Assembly: GCF_014268585.2 (NCBI RefSeq)
Contig: NZ_CP077092.1
Location: 4,308,501-4,372,500, forward strand
Direction: 5' to 3'
Length of the DNA: 64,000 nt
Source: Pseudomonas iranensis
GTDB lineage: Bacteria > Pseudomonadota > Gammaproteobacteria > Pseudomonadales > Pseudomonadaceae
Numbering within the stretch: position 1 is the first letter of the stretch; every line of letters starts with the position of its first letter. A model generated the notes under the pieces. It saw only the letters and a program-made list of their open reading frames with translations, had not been told where the DNA came from and made no database searches. The position numbers were made by a program, and so were the translations under genes. This document shows, one piece after another, positions 18,110-26,779 of this stretch.

Positions 18110-19558
18110 TTAGCGCGGGAACGCTGGCGGATTCACATCAGCCATGTCTTCCATCACGCGAACCACCTGGCAGCTGTAGCCGAACTCGTTGTCGTACCAG
18201 ACGTACAGAACGACGCGGTTGTCCTGCACGATGGTCGCTTCAGCATCGACCACACCAGCGTGACGCGAGCCGACGAAGTCGGTCGACACCACTTCCTGCG
18301 AATTGACGAAGTCGATCTGCTTGTGCAGCTCGGAGTGCAGCGCCATGTAGCGCAGGTACTCGTTCATCTCTTCACGGGTGGCGGCTTTCTCAAGGTTGAG
18401 GTTGAGAATAGCCATCGACACGTTTGGCGTCGGAACGCGGATTGCGTTACCGGTCAGCTTGCCGGCCAGCTCAGGCAGAGCCTTGGCAGCAGCGGTAGCG
18501 GCACCGGTCTCGGTGATTACCATGTTCAGCGCGGCGCTACGACCACGGCGATCGCCCTTGTGGAAGTTGTCGATCAGGTTCTGGTCGTTGGTGTACGAGT
18601 GAACGGTTTCGACGTGACCGTTGATGATGCCGAACTTGTCGTTGACCGCTTTGAGCACCGGCACGATGGCGTTGGTGGTGCAGGACGCAGCCGAGACGAT
18701 CTTGTCGTCAGCGGTGATTTCACCGTGGTTGATGCCGTGAACGATGTTCTTCAGCTTGCCCTTGCCAGGCGCGGTCAGAACAACGCGGTCGATACCCGGG
18801 CAGGCCAGGTGCTGACCCAGGCCATCGGCGTCACGCCATACACCGGTGTTGTCCACCAGCAGCGCGTCTTTGATGCCGTACTGGGTGTAATCCACCTCGG
18901 TCGGGTTCTTCGCGTAGATCACCTGGATCAGGTTACCGTTGGCGGTGATGGTGTTGTTTTCTTCGTCGATGGTAATGGTGCCGTTGAACGAACCGTGTAC
19001 CGAATCGCGACGCAGCAGGCTGGCGCGTTTGGTCAGGTCGTTCTCGGCGCCTTTGCGCACGACGATGGCGCGCAGACGCAGGCCGTCGCCACCACCGGTT
19101 TTCTCGATCAGGATGCGCGCCAGCAGACGGCCGATACGACCGAAGCCGTAAAGAACAACGTCGGTGCCTTTGCGGGCCGAGGCGTTCTGCTGGCCAACCA
19201 CGTCAGCCATCTCTTCACGCACGAACTGCTCGGCGCTGCGGCCGTTGCCTTCGTTACGGAACTTGAACGCCAGCTTGCCCAGATCCACCGACGCCGCGCC
19301 GAGCTTGAGCTCGCTCATGGCCTTGAGCAGTGGGAATGTTTCGTGGACGGAGAGTTCGCTGTCGTCCGAAGAACGGTGGCGAGCAAAGCGGTGAGCTTTG
19401 AGAATCGCGATGACAGACTGGTTGATCAGGCTGCGGCCATAGATCGAGCTAACCACGTTGTTATTGCGGTAGAGCTGACCGATAAGCGGGATCATCGCTT
19501 CTGCGAGTGCTTCACGGTCGATCCATTCACCAAGACACTGGTCGGGCTTCTGAGTCAC
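18110..19558 (-). CDS. gap: glyceraldehyde-3-phosphate dehydrogenase with N-terminal extension
   Basis: 482-aa protein against about 335 for ordinary GAPDH. The first ~130 residues are an extra helical domain (DREALAEAMIPLIGQLYRNN...). The Rossmann motif VVLYGFGRIGRLLARIL then starts near residue 134. The catalytic Cys lies in AASCTTNAIVPVLKAV (about C293), with HSYTNDQNLID and WYDNEFGYSCQVVRVMEDM downstream. I chose GTG at 19558 because GGAAGG sits 7 nt upstream; an ATG five codons earlier has no ribosome site. It matches the long GAPDH next to mfd in P. aeruginosa (PA3001, from memory). Direction of use (glycolytic or gluconeogenic) is not decided by sequence. Confidence 0.9.
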   Translation of the reverse strand: MTQKPDQCLGEWIDREALAEAMIPLIGQLYRNNNVVSSIYGRSLINQSVIAILKAHRFARHRSSDDSELSVHETFPLLKAMSELKLGAASVDLGKLAFKFRNEGNGRSAEQFVREEMADVVGQQNASARKGTDVVLYGFGRIGRLLARILIEKTGGGDGLRLRAIVVRKGAENDLTKRASLLRRDSVHGSFNGTITIDEENNTITANGNLIQVIYAKNPTEVDYTQYGIKDALLVDNTGVWRDADGLGQHLACPGIDRVVLTAPGKGKLKNIVHGINHGEITADDKIVSAASCTTNAIVPVLKAVNDKFGIINGHVETVHSYTNDQNLIDNFHKGDRRGRSAALNMVITETGAATAAAKALPELAGKLTGNAIRVPTPNVSMAILNLNLEKAATREEMNEYLRYMALHSELHKQIDFVNSQEVVSTDFVGSRHAGVVDAEATIVQDNRVVLYVWYDNEFGYSCQVVRVMEDMADVNPPAFPR

Positions 19559-19927
19559 GGTAACCTTCCACATGTAGGGGCAGAAAAAAGGGGCTACATT
19601 ATGCCGCCGACAAGCCCTTTCAGCAATGCGCGCTTGTCGCGCAATCGGTAACAAATTCCCGTTCAAAAAATTTACGCCCTTCTCCAGCCCAATAAAACCG
19701 GGGCTTTCAGCGCAGTCAATTTTTCGACGACTGTTAGACGATGTCTGTAACCCTCCGTAACACCACCCGGTTTCGGCACTACATAACCATGAAAAAAGTG
19801 CTCGTTTTTATGGTTACCACTACATTTCGTCCAAACCATGAAGATAGACGCAGTCTGCAACTGACAGGCGGCACCGGAGGCCGCTACAATTACCGACTTT
19901 GTCGCAACGCCTGGAGCTCAACCTTCC
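19559..19927. other. divergent gap-mfd promoter region with AT-rich inverted repeat
   Basis: 369 bp with no supported gene. It must hold the leftward gap and rightward mfd promoters. A TACAAT near 19886 is a plausible mfd -10. An inverted repeat at 19784-19816 (TAACCAT-G-AAAAA / TTTTTATGGTTA, 8-9 nt apart) stands out in this GC-rich genome and could be an operator. Confidence 0.5.
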
Positions 19928-22900
19928 GTGCCTGTTCTGCGTCTACCGCTACTCCCTGCCGAAGCAGGTAAACAGCACTGGGGCAATCTGCCCGGTGCCG
20001 CCCTCAGCCTGGCGATTGCCGAGGCTGCCAGCGCTGCCAAGCGCTTTACCCTGCTGCTGACCGCCGACAGCCAAAGCGCCGAACGGCTGGAACAGGAGCT
20101 GAGTTTCTTCGCCCCGGATTTGCCCGTACTGCATTTCCCCGACTGGGAAACCCTGCCCTACGACCTGTTCTCGCCGCACCAGGACATCATCTCCCAGCGC
20201 ATCGCCAGCCTGTATCGCCTGCCGGAACTGGCCCACGGCGTGCTGGTGGTTCCGATCACCACCGCTTTGCATCGCTTGGCGCCGACCAAATTCCTCCTCG
20301 GCAGCAGCCTGGTGCTGGACATCGGCCAGAAGCTCGACGTCGAACAGATGCGCGCGCGGCTCGAAGCCAGCGGCTATCGCTATGTCGACACGGTGTACGA
20401 GCACGGCGAGTTCACCGTACGCGGCGCGCTGATCGACCTGTTCCCCATGGGCAGCAAACTGCCGTATCGCATCGACCTGTTCGATGACGAAATCGAAACC
20501 CTGCGCACCTTCGATCCGGAAACCCAGCGCTCGATCGACAAGGTCGAGTCGGTCAAGCTGCTGCCGGCCCGCGAATTCCCGTTGCAGAAAGACGCAGTCA
20601 CCCGCTTCAAGGCGCGCTTTCGCGAGCGCTTCGACGTCGACTTCCGTCGCTGCCCGATCTTTCAGGATTTGAGCAGCGGTATCACCCCGGCCGGTATCGA
20701 GTACTACCTGCCGCTGTTCTTCGACGAAACTTCGACGCTGTTCGATTACCTGCCCCAGGACACACAAGTGTTCTCGCTGCCGGGCATCGAGCAGGCGGCG
20801 GAAAACTTCTGGAACGACGTGCGCAATCGTTATGAAGAACGCCGCGTCGATCCATCGCGTCCTTTATTGCCACCGGCCGAACTGTTCCTGCCGGTGGAAG
20901 ACTGCTTCGCGCGCCTGAAGAACTGGCCACGCGTCGTTGCCAGTCAACAGGACGTAGAAAGTGGCGTCGGCCGCGAGCGCTTCCCGGCGCACGCGCTGCC
21001 GGATCTGGCCATCGAAGCCAAGGCCACGCAACCACTGGCGGCGCTGGCCGGCTTCCTCGAAGAATTCCCCGGTCGCGTGCTGTTCACCGCTGAATCGGCG
21101 GGTCGTCGCGAAGTCCTGCTGGAACTGCTGGAACGCCTGAAGCTGCGGCCGAAAACCGTCGACAGCTGGCCGGACTTCGTCGCCAGCAAGGATCGTCTGG
21201 CGATCACCATCGCCCCGCTCGACGAAGGTTTGCTGCTCGACGACCCGGCGCTGGCGCTGGTGGCGGAAAGTCCGCTGTTCGGCCAACGGGTCATGCAACG
21301 TCGTCGCCGCGAGAAGCGCAGCGACGTCAGCAACGATGCGGTGATCAAGAACCTCACCGAACTGCGCGAAGGCGCGCCGGTGGTGCATATCGACCACGGT
21401 GTCGGGCGCTATCTGGGCCTGACGATTCTGGAAATCGACAATCAGGCCGCCGAATTCCTCACCCTCGAATACGCCGAGAACGCCAAGCTCTACGTGCCGG
21501 TGGCCAACCTGCACCTGATCGCGCGCTACACCGGCAGCGACGATTCGCTCGCGCCGCTGCACCGCCTCGGCTCGGAAACCTGGCAGAAAGCCAAGCGCAA
21601 AGCCGCCGAGCAGGTGCGTGACGTCGCCGCCGAATTGCTCGACATCTACGCCCGTCGCGCCGCTCGTGAAGGTTACGCCTTCGCCGATCCTAAGGCCGAT
21701 TACGCCACCTTCAGCGCCGGTTTCCCGTTCGAGGAAACCCCCGACCAGCAAGCGACCATCGAGGCCGTGCGCGAAGACATGCTCGCGCCGAAACCGATGG
21801 ATCGCCTAGTCTGCGGCGACGTCGGCTTCGGCAAGACCGAAGTGGCCATGCGCGCCGCGTTCATTGCCGTGCACGGCGGGCGTCAGGTGGCGATTCTGGT
21901 GCCGACCACCCTGCTCGCCCAGCAGCACTACAACAGCTTCCGCGACCGCTTCGCCGACTGGCCGGTGACCGTGGAAGTGATGAGCCGCTTCAAATCGGCT
22001 AAGGAAGTCAACGCGGCGATCGCCGATCTGGCGGAAGGCAAGATCGACATCGTCATCGGCACGCACAAACTGCTGTCCGATGATGTGAAGATCAAAAACC
22101 TCGGGCTGGTGATCATCGACGAAGAACACCGCTTTGGCGTACGCCAGAAAGAACAGCTCAAGGCCCTGCGCAGCGAGGTCGACATCCTCACCCTGACTGC
22201 GACGCCGATTCCGCGCACGCTGAACATGGCGGTGTCGGGCATGCGCGACCTGTCGATCATCGCCACGCCACCAGCGCGTCGCCTGTCGGTGCGCACCTTC
22301 GTCATGGAGCAGAACAAGAGCACGGTCAAAGAGGCCCTGCTGCGTGAACTGCTGCGTGGCGGTCAGGTTTACTACCTGCACAACGATGTGAAGACCATCG
22401 AAAAATGCGCCGCCGACCTCGCCGAACTGGTGCCGGAAGCGCGCATCGGTATCGGCCACGGGCAGATGCGCGAACGTGAACTCGAACAGGTGATGAGCGA
22501 CTTCTACCACAAGCGCTTCAACGTGCTGATCGCCTCGACCATCATCGAGACCGGCATCGACGTGCCGAGCGCCAACACCATCATCATCGAACGCGCCGAC
22601 AAGTTCGGTCTGGCCCAGCTGCACCAGTTGCGCGGTCGTGTCGGCCGCAGTCACCACCAGGCTTACGCCTACCTGCTGACGCCGCCGCGCCAGCAGATCA
22701 CTTCCGACGCGGAAAAGCGTCTGGAAGCGATCGCCAATACCCAGGACCTCGGTGCCGGTTTCGTGCTGGCCACCAACGACCTGGAAATCCGTGGCGCCGG
22801 CGAACTGCTCGGCGATGGCCAGAGCGGGCAAATTCAGGCCGTCGGTTTCACCCTGTACATGGAAATGCTCGAGCGCGCGGTGAAGTCGATCCGCAAGGGC

Positions 22901-23377
22901 GAGCAGCCGAACCTCGATCAACCGCTGGGCGGCGGCCCGGAAGTCAATCTGCGGGTGCCGGCGCTGATTCCGGAAGATTACCTGCCGGATGTACATGCGC
23001 GGTTGATTCTGTATAAACGCATCGCCTCGGCCACCGACGAGGAAGGCCTCAAGGATCTGCAGGTGGAGATGATCGACCGCTTCGGCCTGTTGCCGGAGCC
23101 GACCAAGAACCTGGTGCGGATCACCGCGTTGAAATTGCAGGCGGAAAAGCTCGGCATCAAGAAAGTCGACGGTGGGCCGCAAGGCGGACGTATCGAGTTC
23201 GAAGCGCAGACGCCGGTTGACCCGATGACCCTGATCAAGCTGATCCAGACGCAGCCCAAGCGCTACAAATTCGAAGGCGCGACGATGTTTAAATTCCAGG
23301 TGCCGATGGAGCGCCCGGAAGAACGTTTCAATACTGTCGAGGCGCTGTTTGAGCGTCTCATCCCGAAATCCGCTTGA
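19928..23377 (+). CDS. mfd: transcription-repair coupling factor
   Basis: 1149-aa ATP-dependent translocase that removes stalled RNA polymerase and recruits UvrA. The UvrB-like N-terminal part (FPDWETLPYDLFSPH, about residues 65-85) binds UvrA. The RNA-polymerase-interacting domain lies around 470-550 (VHIDHGVGRYLGL). The translocase core has Walker A GDVGFGKTEVAMRA (K636) and the DEEH box VIIDEEHRFG. It also has SGMRDLSIIATPPARR and the RecG-like TRG motif (DLGAGFVLATNDLEIRGAGE). The GTG start follows a weak ribosome site. First gene of an apparent mfd-csiV-SNF2 operon. Confidence 0.97.
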   Translation: MPVLRLPLLPAEAGKQHWGNLPGAALSLAIAEAASAAKRFTLLLTADSQSAERLEQELSFFAPDLPVLHFPDWETLPYDLFSPHQDIISQRIASLYRLPELAHGVLVVPITTALHRLAPTKFLLGSSLVLDIGQKLDVEQMRARLEASGYRYVDTVYEHGEFTVRGALIDLFPMGSKLPYRIDLFDDEIETLRTFDPETQRSIDKVESVKLLPAREFPLQKDAVTRFKARFRERFDVDFRRCPIFQDLSSGITPAGIEYYLPLFFDETSTLFDYLPQDTQVFSLPGIEQAAENFWNDVRNRYEERRVDPSRPLLPPAELFLPVEDCFARLKNWPRVVASQQDVESGVGRERFPAHALPDLAIEAKATQPLAALAGFLEEFPGRVLFTAESAGRREVLLELLERLKLRPKTVDSWPDFVASKDRLAITIAPLDEGLLLDDPALALVAESPLFGQRVMQRRRREKRSDVSNDAVIKNLTELREGAPVVHIDHGVGRYLGLTILEIDNQAAEFLTLEYAENAKLYVPVANLHLIARYTGSDDSLAPLHRLGSETWQKAKRKAAEQVRDVAAELLDIYARRAAREGYAFADPKADYATFSAGFPFEETPDQQATIEAVREDMLAPKPMDRLVCGDVGFGKTEVAMRAAFIAVHGGRQVAILVPTTLLAQQHYNSFRDRFADWPVTVEVMSRFKSAKEVNAAIADLAEGKIDIVIGTHKLLSDDVKIKNLGLVIIDEEHRFGVRQKEQLKALRSEVDILTLTATPIPRTLNMAVSGMRDLSIIATPPARRLSVRTFVMEQNKSTVKEALLRELLRGGQVYYLHNDVKTIEKCAADLAELVPEARIGIGHGQMRERELEQVMSDFYHKRFNVLIASTIIETGIDVPSANTIIIERADKFGLAQLHQLRGRVGRSHHQAYAYLLTPPRQQITSDAEKRLEAIANTQDLGAGFVLATNDLEIRGAGELLGDGQSGQIQAVGFTLYMEMLERAVKSIRKGEQPNLDQPLGGGPEVNLRVPALIPEDYLPDVHARLILYKRIASATDEEGLKDLQVEMIDRFGLLPEPTKNLVRITALKLQAEKLGIKKVDGGPQGGRIEFEAQTPVDPMTLIKLIQTQPKRYKFEGATMFKFQVPMERPEERFNTVEALFERLIPKSA

Positions 23378-23387
23378 AGGACGCCCG

Positions 23388-23954
23388 ATGCGCCTGTTCC
23401 GCTCTCTGACTTTGTTGCTTGCACTTGCAGCACCGACGGCGTTTGCCGATGACACGTATCAGGTCGAAATGATCCTGGTGCGCCAGAATGCCGTCCCGGC
23501 CATCGTCAGCCGCGCCGCCCCGGAAGACTGGGCCGCAGGCGCCCAGCGTCTGGGCAGCGACAGCCAGCGCACCCCAGCGCTGAATGATGTAGTGAACAAA
23601 CTCACCGCCAGCGGCGAGTACACCGTGCTGATGCACAAAGCCTGGCAGCAGAGCCTCGGCGAAGCGCCGGCAAAAGTCGCAGTGAGCGAAGGACAGGAAC
23701 AGTTCGGCCAGTTCCCGATCGAGGGCACGCTGGAAATGAAACTCGGCCGCTTCACCGACGTGACCGCCGATTTCTGGGTCAATCAGATCGACGCCAATGG
23801 CTTGGTCACCGCCAGTGAGCGCCTGCGTCAGGACAGCCACACCAAGAACGGCCAGCTCAATTACCTCGACAACGGTCATCTGGCCCTGCTGATCAAGATC
23901 ACTTCCCTGACCGCGCCAGCGCCTCGCGAAGCGCCTGAAGTCGTGCCGGACTGA
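23388..23954 (+). CDS. CsiV-family periplasmic protein
   Basis: 188-aa exported protein: signal peptide MRLFRSLTLLLALAAPTAFA, then DDTYQVEMILVRQN, the family hallmark. CsiV of Shewanella binds peptidoglycan and drives FimV-independent cell-length control there, but the Pseudomonas role is unclear to me. The start at 23388 follows GAAGGA, 10 bp after the mfd stop. It lies between mfd and an SNF2 helicase with tiny spacers (11 bp to the helicase), so all three are probably co-transcribed. Confidence 0.8.
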   Translation: MRLFRSLTLLLALAAPTAFADDTYQVEMILVRQNAVPAIVSRAAPEDWAAGAQRLGSDSQRTPALNDVVNKLTASGEYTVLMHKAWQQSLGEAPAKVAVSEGQEQFGQFPIEGTLEMKLGRFTDVTADFWVNQIDANGLVTASERLRQDSHTKNGQLNYLDNGHLALLIKITSLTAPAPREAPEVVPD

Positions 23955-23965
23955 TCGAAGTCCTT

Positions 23966-26656
23966 ATGCCGCCGCCCCTGAGCAAACCGCTGGCCCCGTC
24001 GTGGGTCAGCCGATTCAAAGAACAGAGTCTGGAGCGCGGCCGCCGCTACGCTTTGGAGAATCGGGTGCGCATCGCCCAGGTCGGCGATGCGACCATCACC
24101 GCCAGTTGCGAAGGCTCCGGCGGCAGTGTCTACCGGCAAACCATCCATCTGCGCGAGTCAGCCAAAGCGACGCTGTTGCTGGTCGACGCCACCTGCACCT
24201 GCCCGGTGCGCAGCAATTGCAAACATTGCGCGGCGGTGCTGCTGAAAATCCAGGAAACCCTCGACTACCCCGCCGCCGCGAAAGATGCCGAGCTGCTGGA
24301 GAAGCTCCAGGCCGTGCTGGAAAACCGCAGCCCGAAAGCGCCACCGCAAGTGCTGGTGGACAACGTGCAGCCGGTGCCGCGCCTGTGGCTGGCGAGCGTC
24401 GAGTTCAGCGCCTTCGAGCCGCGCAACGGCAAGATGCAGCGCTACATTCAGCATCGTGCGGCGCTGTCGTTCAGCTATCTGGACGAATACGTCAGCGGGC
24501 AAAAACACAGCGATATCCTGATCCGTCAGGAAGCCCAGACCCTGCGGATAAAACGTCATCCGGACGTCGAACAGTCTTACCGCGAACAGTTGCGCATCCT
24601 CGGTTTCCGCATCGCCACCCGGCAGAGCAAAGCGCTGCCGGAAAGCGCCGGCGAACTCTACGAGATGGTCAACGACAGCGCCTGGCTGACCTTCACGCTC
24701 AATGACTTGCCGAAGTTGCGCAGCCAGGGCTGGGAGTTGCAGATCGATGAGGAATTCGGTTTCGACCTGACCGCCGTCGACGACTGGTACGCCACCGTCG
24801 AACAGGCGCCGGAGCGCGACTGGTTTGATCTGGAGCTGGGCATCATTGTCAACGGCGAACGCCTGAGCCTGCTGCCGATCCTGCTGAATCTGATGCGCTC
24901 GCACACCGAGATCCTCAACCCGGAACGCCTCGCCCGGCGTCGCGATGACGAGCTGATTCTGGTGAACATTCCGCAACGCAGCAGCGAGCATGGGCCGTTG
25001 CAAGTGGCGCTGCCCCTCGGTCGCTTGAAGCCGGTATTGATGACCTTGGGCGAGTTCTATTTGCAGGAGCCGGGCGAAACCACCCTGCGTCTGAGCAAGG
25101 CTGACGCCACCCGGCTCAATTCGCTGGAAGGCCTGCCGCTGTTGTGGGAAGGCGGCGAGCAGATGCGCACCTTCGCCCAGCGCCTGCGCGACATCCGCGA
25201 TTTCAGCGCCCAAGCGCCGCAAGGCTTGAACGCGACGCTGCGCCCGTATCAGCTTGAAGGCTTGAGCTGGATGCAATCGCTGCGGCAACTGGAGGTCGGC
25301 GGGATTCTTGCGGATGACATGGGCCTGGGCAAAACCCTACAGACCCTGGCGCATATTCTCAGCGAGAAGAACGCCGGACGCCTCGATCGTCCGTGCATGG
25401 TGGTGATGCCGACCAGCCTGATTCCGAACTGGCTCGATGAGGCGGCGCACTTCACCCCGCAACTGAAAGTCCTCGCACTGTACGGCGCGACGCGAAAAAA
25501 GCACTTCGACAATCTGGCCGACTTCGACCTGATCCTCACCACTTACGCCCTGTTGCCCAAGGACCTTGAGCGTTTGGCCAAACAGCCGTTGCACGTGCTG
25601 GTGCTGGACGAAGCGCAATACATCAAGAACCCCAACAGCAAAGCCGCCCAGGCCGCCCGCGAGCTGAACGCGCGCCAGCGCCTGTGCCTCAGCGGCACGC
25701 CGCTGGAAAACCACTTGGGCGAGCTGTGGTCGCTGTTCCACTTCCTGCTGCCGGGCTGGCTTGGCGACGTGAAAAGTTTCAATGCCGATTACCGCGTGCC
25801 GATCGAAAAGCGCGGCAGTGAAGTCAGACTGCAACACCTCAACGGTCGGATAAAACCGTTTCTGCTGCGCCGCACCAAAGAGCAGGTTGCCACGGAGCTG
25901 CCGCCGAAAACCGAAATCATCCATTGGGTCGAACTCAACGAAGCGCAGCGCGACGTGTACGAGACCATGCGCCTGGCGATGGACAAGAAGGTCCGTGACG
26001 AGATCACTCGCAAAGGCGTGGCACGCAGCCAGATCATCATTCTCGAAGCATTGCTCAAGCTGCGCCAGGTCTGCTGCGATCTGCGCCTGGTCAACGACGC
26101 CACCCTGCCCGCACGCGGCAGCACCTCGGGCAAACTCGACAGCCTGATGGAAATGCTTGAGGAGTTGTTCGAGGAAGGCCGGCGGATTCTGCTGTTCTCG
26201 CAATTCACTTCGATGCTGACATTGATCGAAGAGGAATTGAAAAAACGCAAGATCGCTTACGCCCTTCTCACTGGCCAGACCCGTGACCGGCGCACACCGG
26301 TGAAGGAATTCCAGAGCGGCACGAGGCAGATCTTTCTGATCAGCCTGAAGGCCGGTGGCGTCGGCTTGAACCTGACCGAAGCCGACACGGTGATTCACTA
26401 CGACCCGTGGTGGAACCCGGCAACCGAGAATCAGGCGACTGACCGCGCGTATCGAATCGGCCAAGAGAAACCGGTGTTCGTCTACAAGATGATTGCCCGG
26501 GGCACAGTGGAAGAGAAGATTCAGCACCTGCAGAAGGAAAAGTCTGACCTGGCAGCGGGCGTGCTCGATGGGCGCAAGGCCGGGGACTGGAAGTTGCAGA
26601 GCGATGATATTGAAGCGCTGTTTGCGCCGTTGCCGGACAAGATCGACAAGCGTTGA
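23966..26656 (+). CDS. SWIM zinc-finger SNF2-family helicase (copy 1)
   Basis: 896-aa double-stranded DNA translocase of the SNF2/Rad54-like superfamily 2. An N-terminal SWIM finger (C77-x-C79-x5-C85-x-H87) is followed by a bacterial SNF2-associated region. The motor then shows DDMGLGKTLQTLAH (K456), DEAQ box VLDEAQYIKN, LCLSGTPLENHLGELWS, SQFTSMLTLIEEEL and AGGVGLNLTEADTVIHYDPW with the Arg-finger motif DRAYRIGQ. Its substrate is unknown; such proteins act in chromatin-like DNA remodelling, RNA polymerase recycling (RapA-like) or defence. It ends an mfd-csiV operon and faces a longer paralogue across a REP doublet. Confidence 0.9.
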   Translation: MPPPLSKPLAPSWVSRFKEQSLERGRRYALENRVRIAQVGDATITASCEGSGGSVYRQTIHLRESAKATLLLVDATCTCPVRSNCKHCAAVLLKIQETLDYPAAAKDAELLEKLQAVLENRSPKAPPQVLVDNVQPVPRLWLASVEFSAFEPRNGKMQRYIQHRAALSFSYLDEYVSGQKHSDILIRQEAQTLRIKRHPDVEQSYREQLRILGFRIATRQSKALPESAGELYEMVNDSAWLTFTLNDLPKLRSQGWELQIDEEFGFDLTAVDDWYATVEQAPERDWFDLELGIIVNGERLSLLPILLNLMRSHTEILNPERLARRRDDELILVNIPQRSSEHGPLQVALPLGRLKPVLMTLGEFYLQEPGETTLRLSKADATRLNSLEGLPLLWEGGEQMRTFAQRLRDIRDFSAQAPQGLNATLRPYQLEGLSWMQSLRQLEVGGILADDMGLGKTLQTLAHILSEKNAGRLDRPCMVVMPTSLIPNWLDEAAHFTPQLKVLALYGATRKKHFDNLADFDLILTTYALLPKDLERLAKQPLHVLVLDEAQYIKNPNSKAAQAARELNARQRLCLSGTPLENHLGELWSLFHFLLPGWLGDVKSFNADYRVPIEKRGSEVRLQHLNGRIKPFLLRRTKEQVATELPPKTEIIHWVELNEAQRDVYETMRLAMDKKVRDEITRKGVARSQIIILEALLKLRQVCCDLRLVNDATLPARGSTSGKLDSLMEMLEELFEEGRRILLFSQFTSMLTLIEEELKKRKIAYALLTGQTRDRRTPVKEFQSGTRQIFLISLKAGGVGLNLTEADTVIHYDPWWNPATENQATDRAYRIGQEKPVFVYKMIARGTVEEKIQHLQKEKSDLAAGVLDGRKAGDWKLQSDDIEALFAPLPDKIDKR

Positions 26657-26681
26657 AAGCGGCGTTGCTGGTTAGATAGCT

Positions 26682-26755
26682 TTTCGCGAGCAGGCTCGCT
26701 CCCACACGATCCAGATTCACTGAAGATCAAATGTGGGAGCGAGCCTGCTCGCGAA
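26682..26755. repeat. REP doublet between the two SNF2 genes
   Basis: Inverted GAGCCTGCTCGC-subtype REP units separated by about 26 bp. They fill most of the 123-bp gap between the convergent helicase genes. Confidence 0.85.
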
Positions 26756-26779
26756 TGGCCACACCGCGATTTAAACCCT

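Noticed and set aside
21806..23455. 549-codon minus-strand open frame antisense to mfd and csiV
   Set aside because: Shadow frame crossing two real genes, with low-complexity composition.
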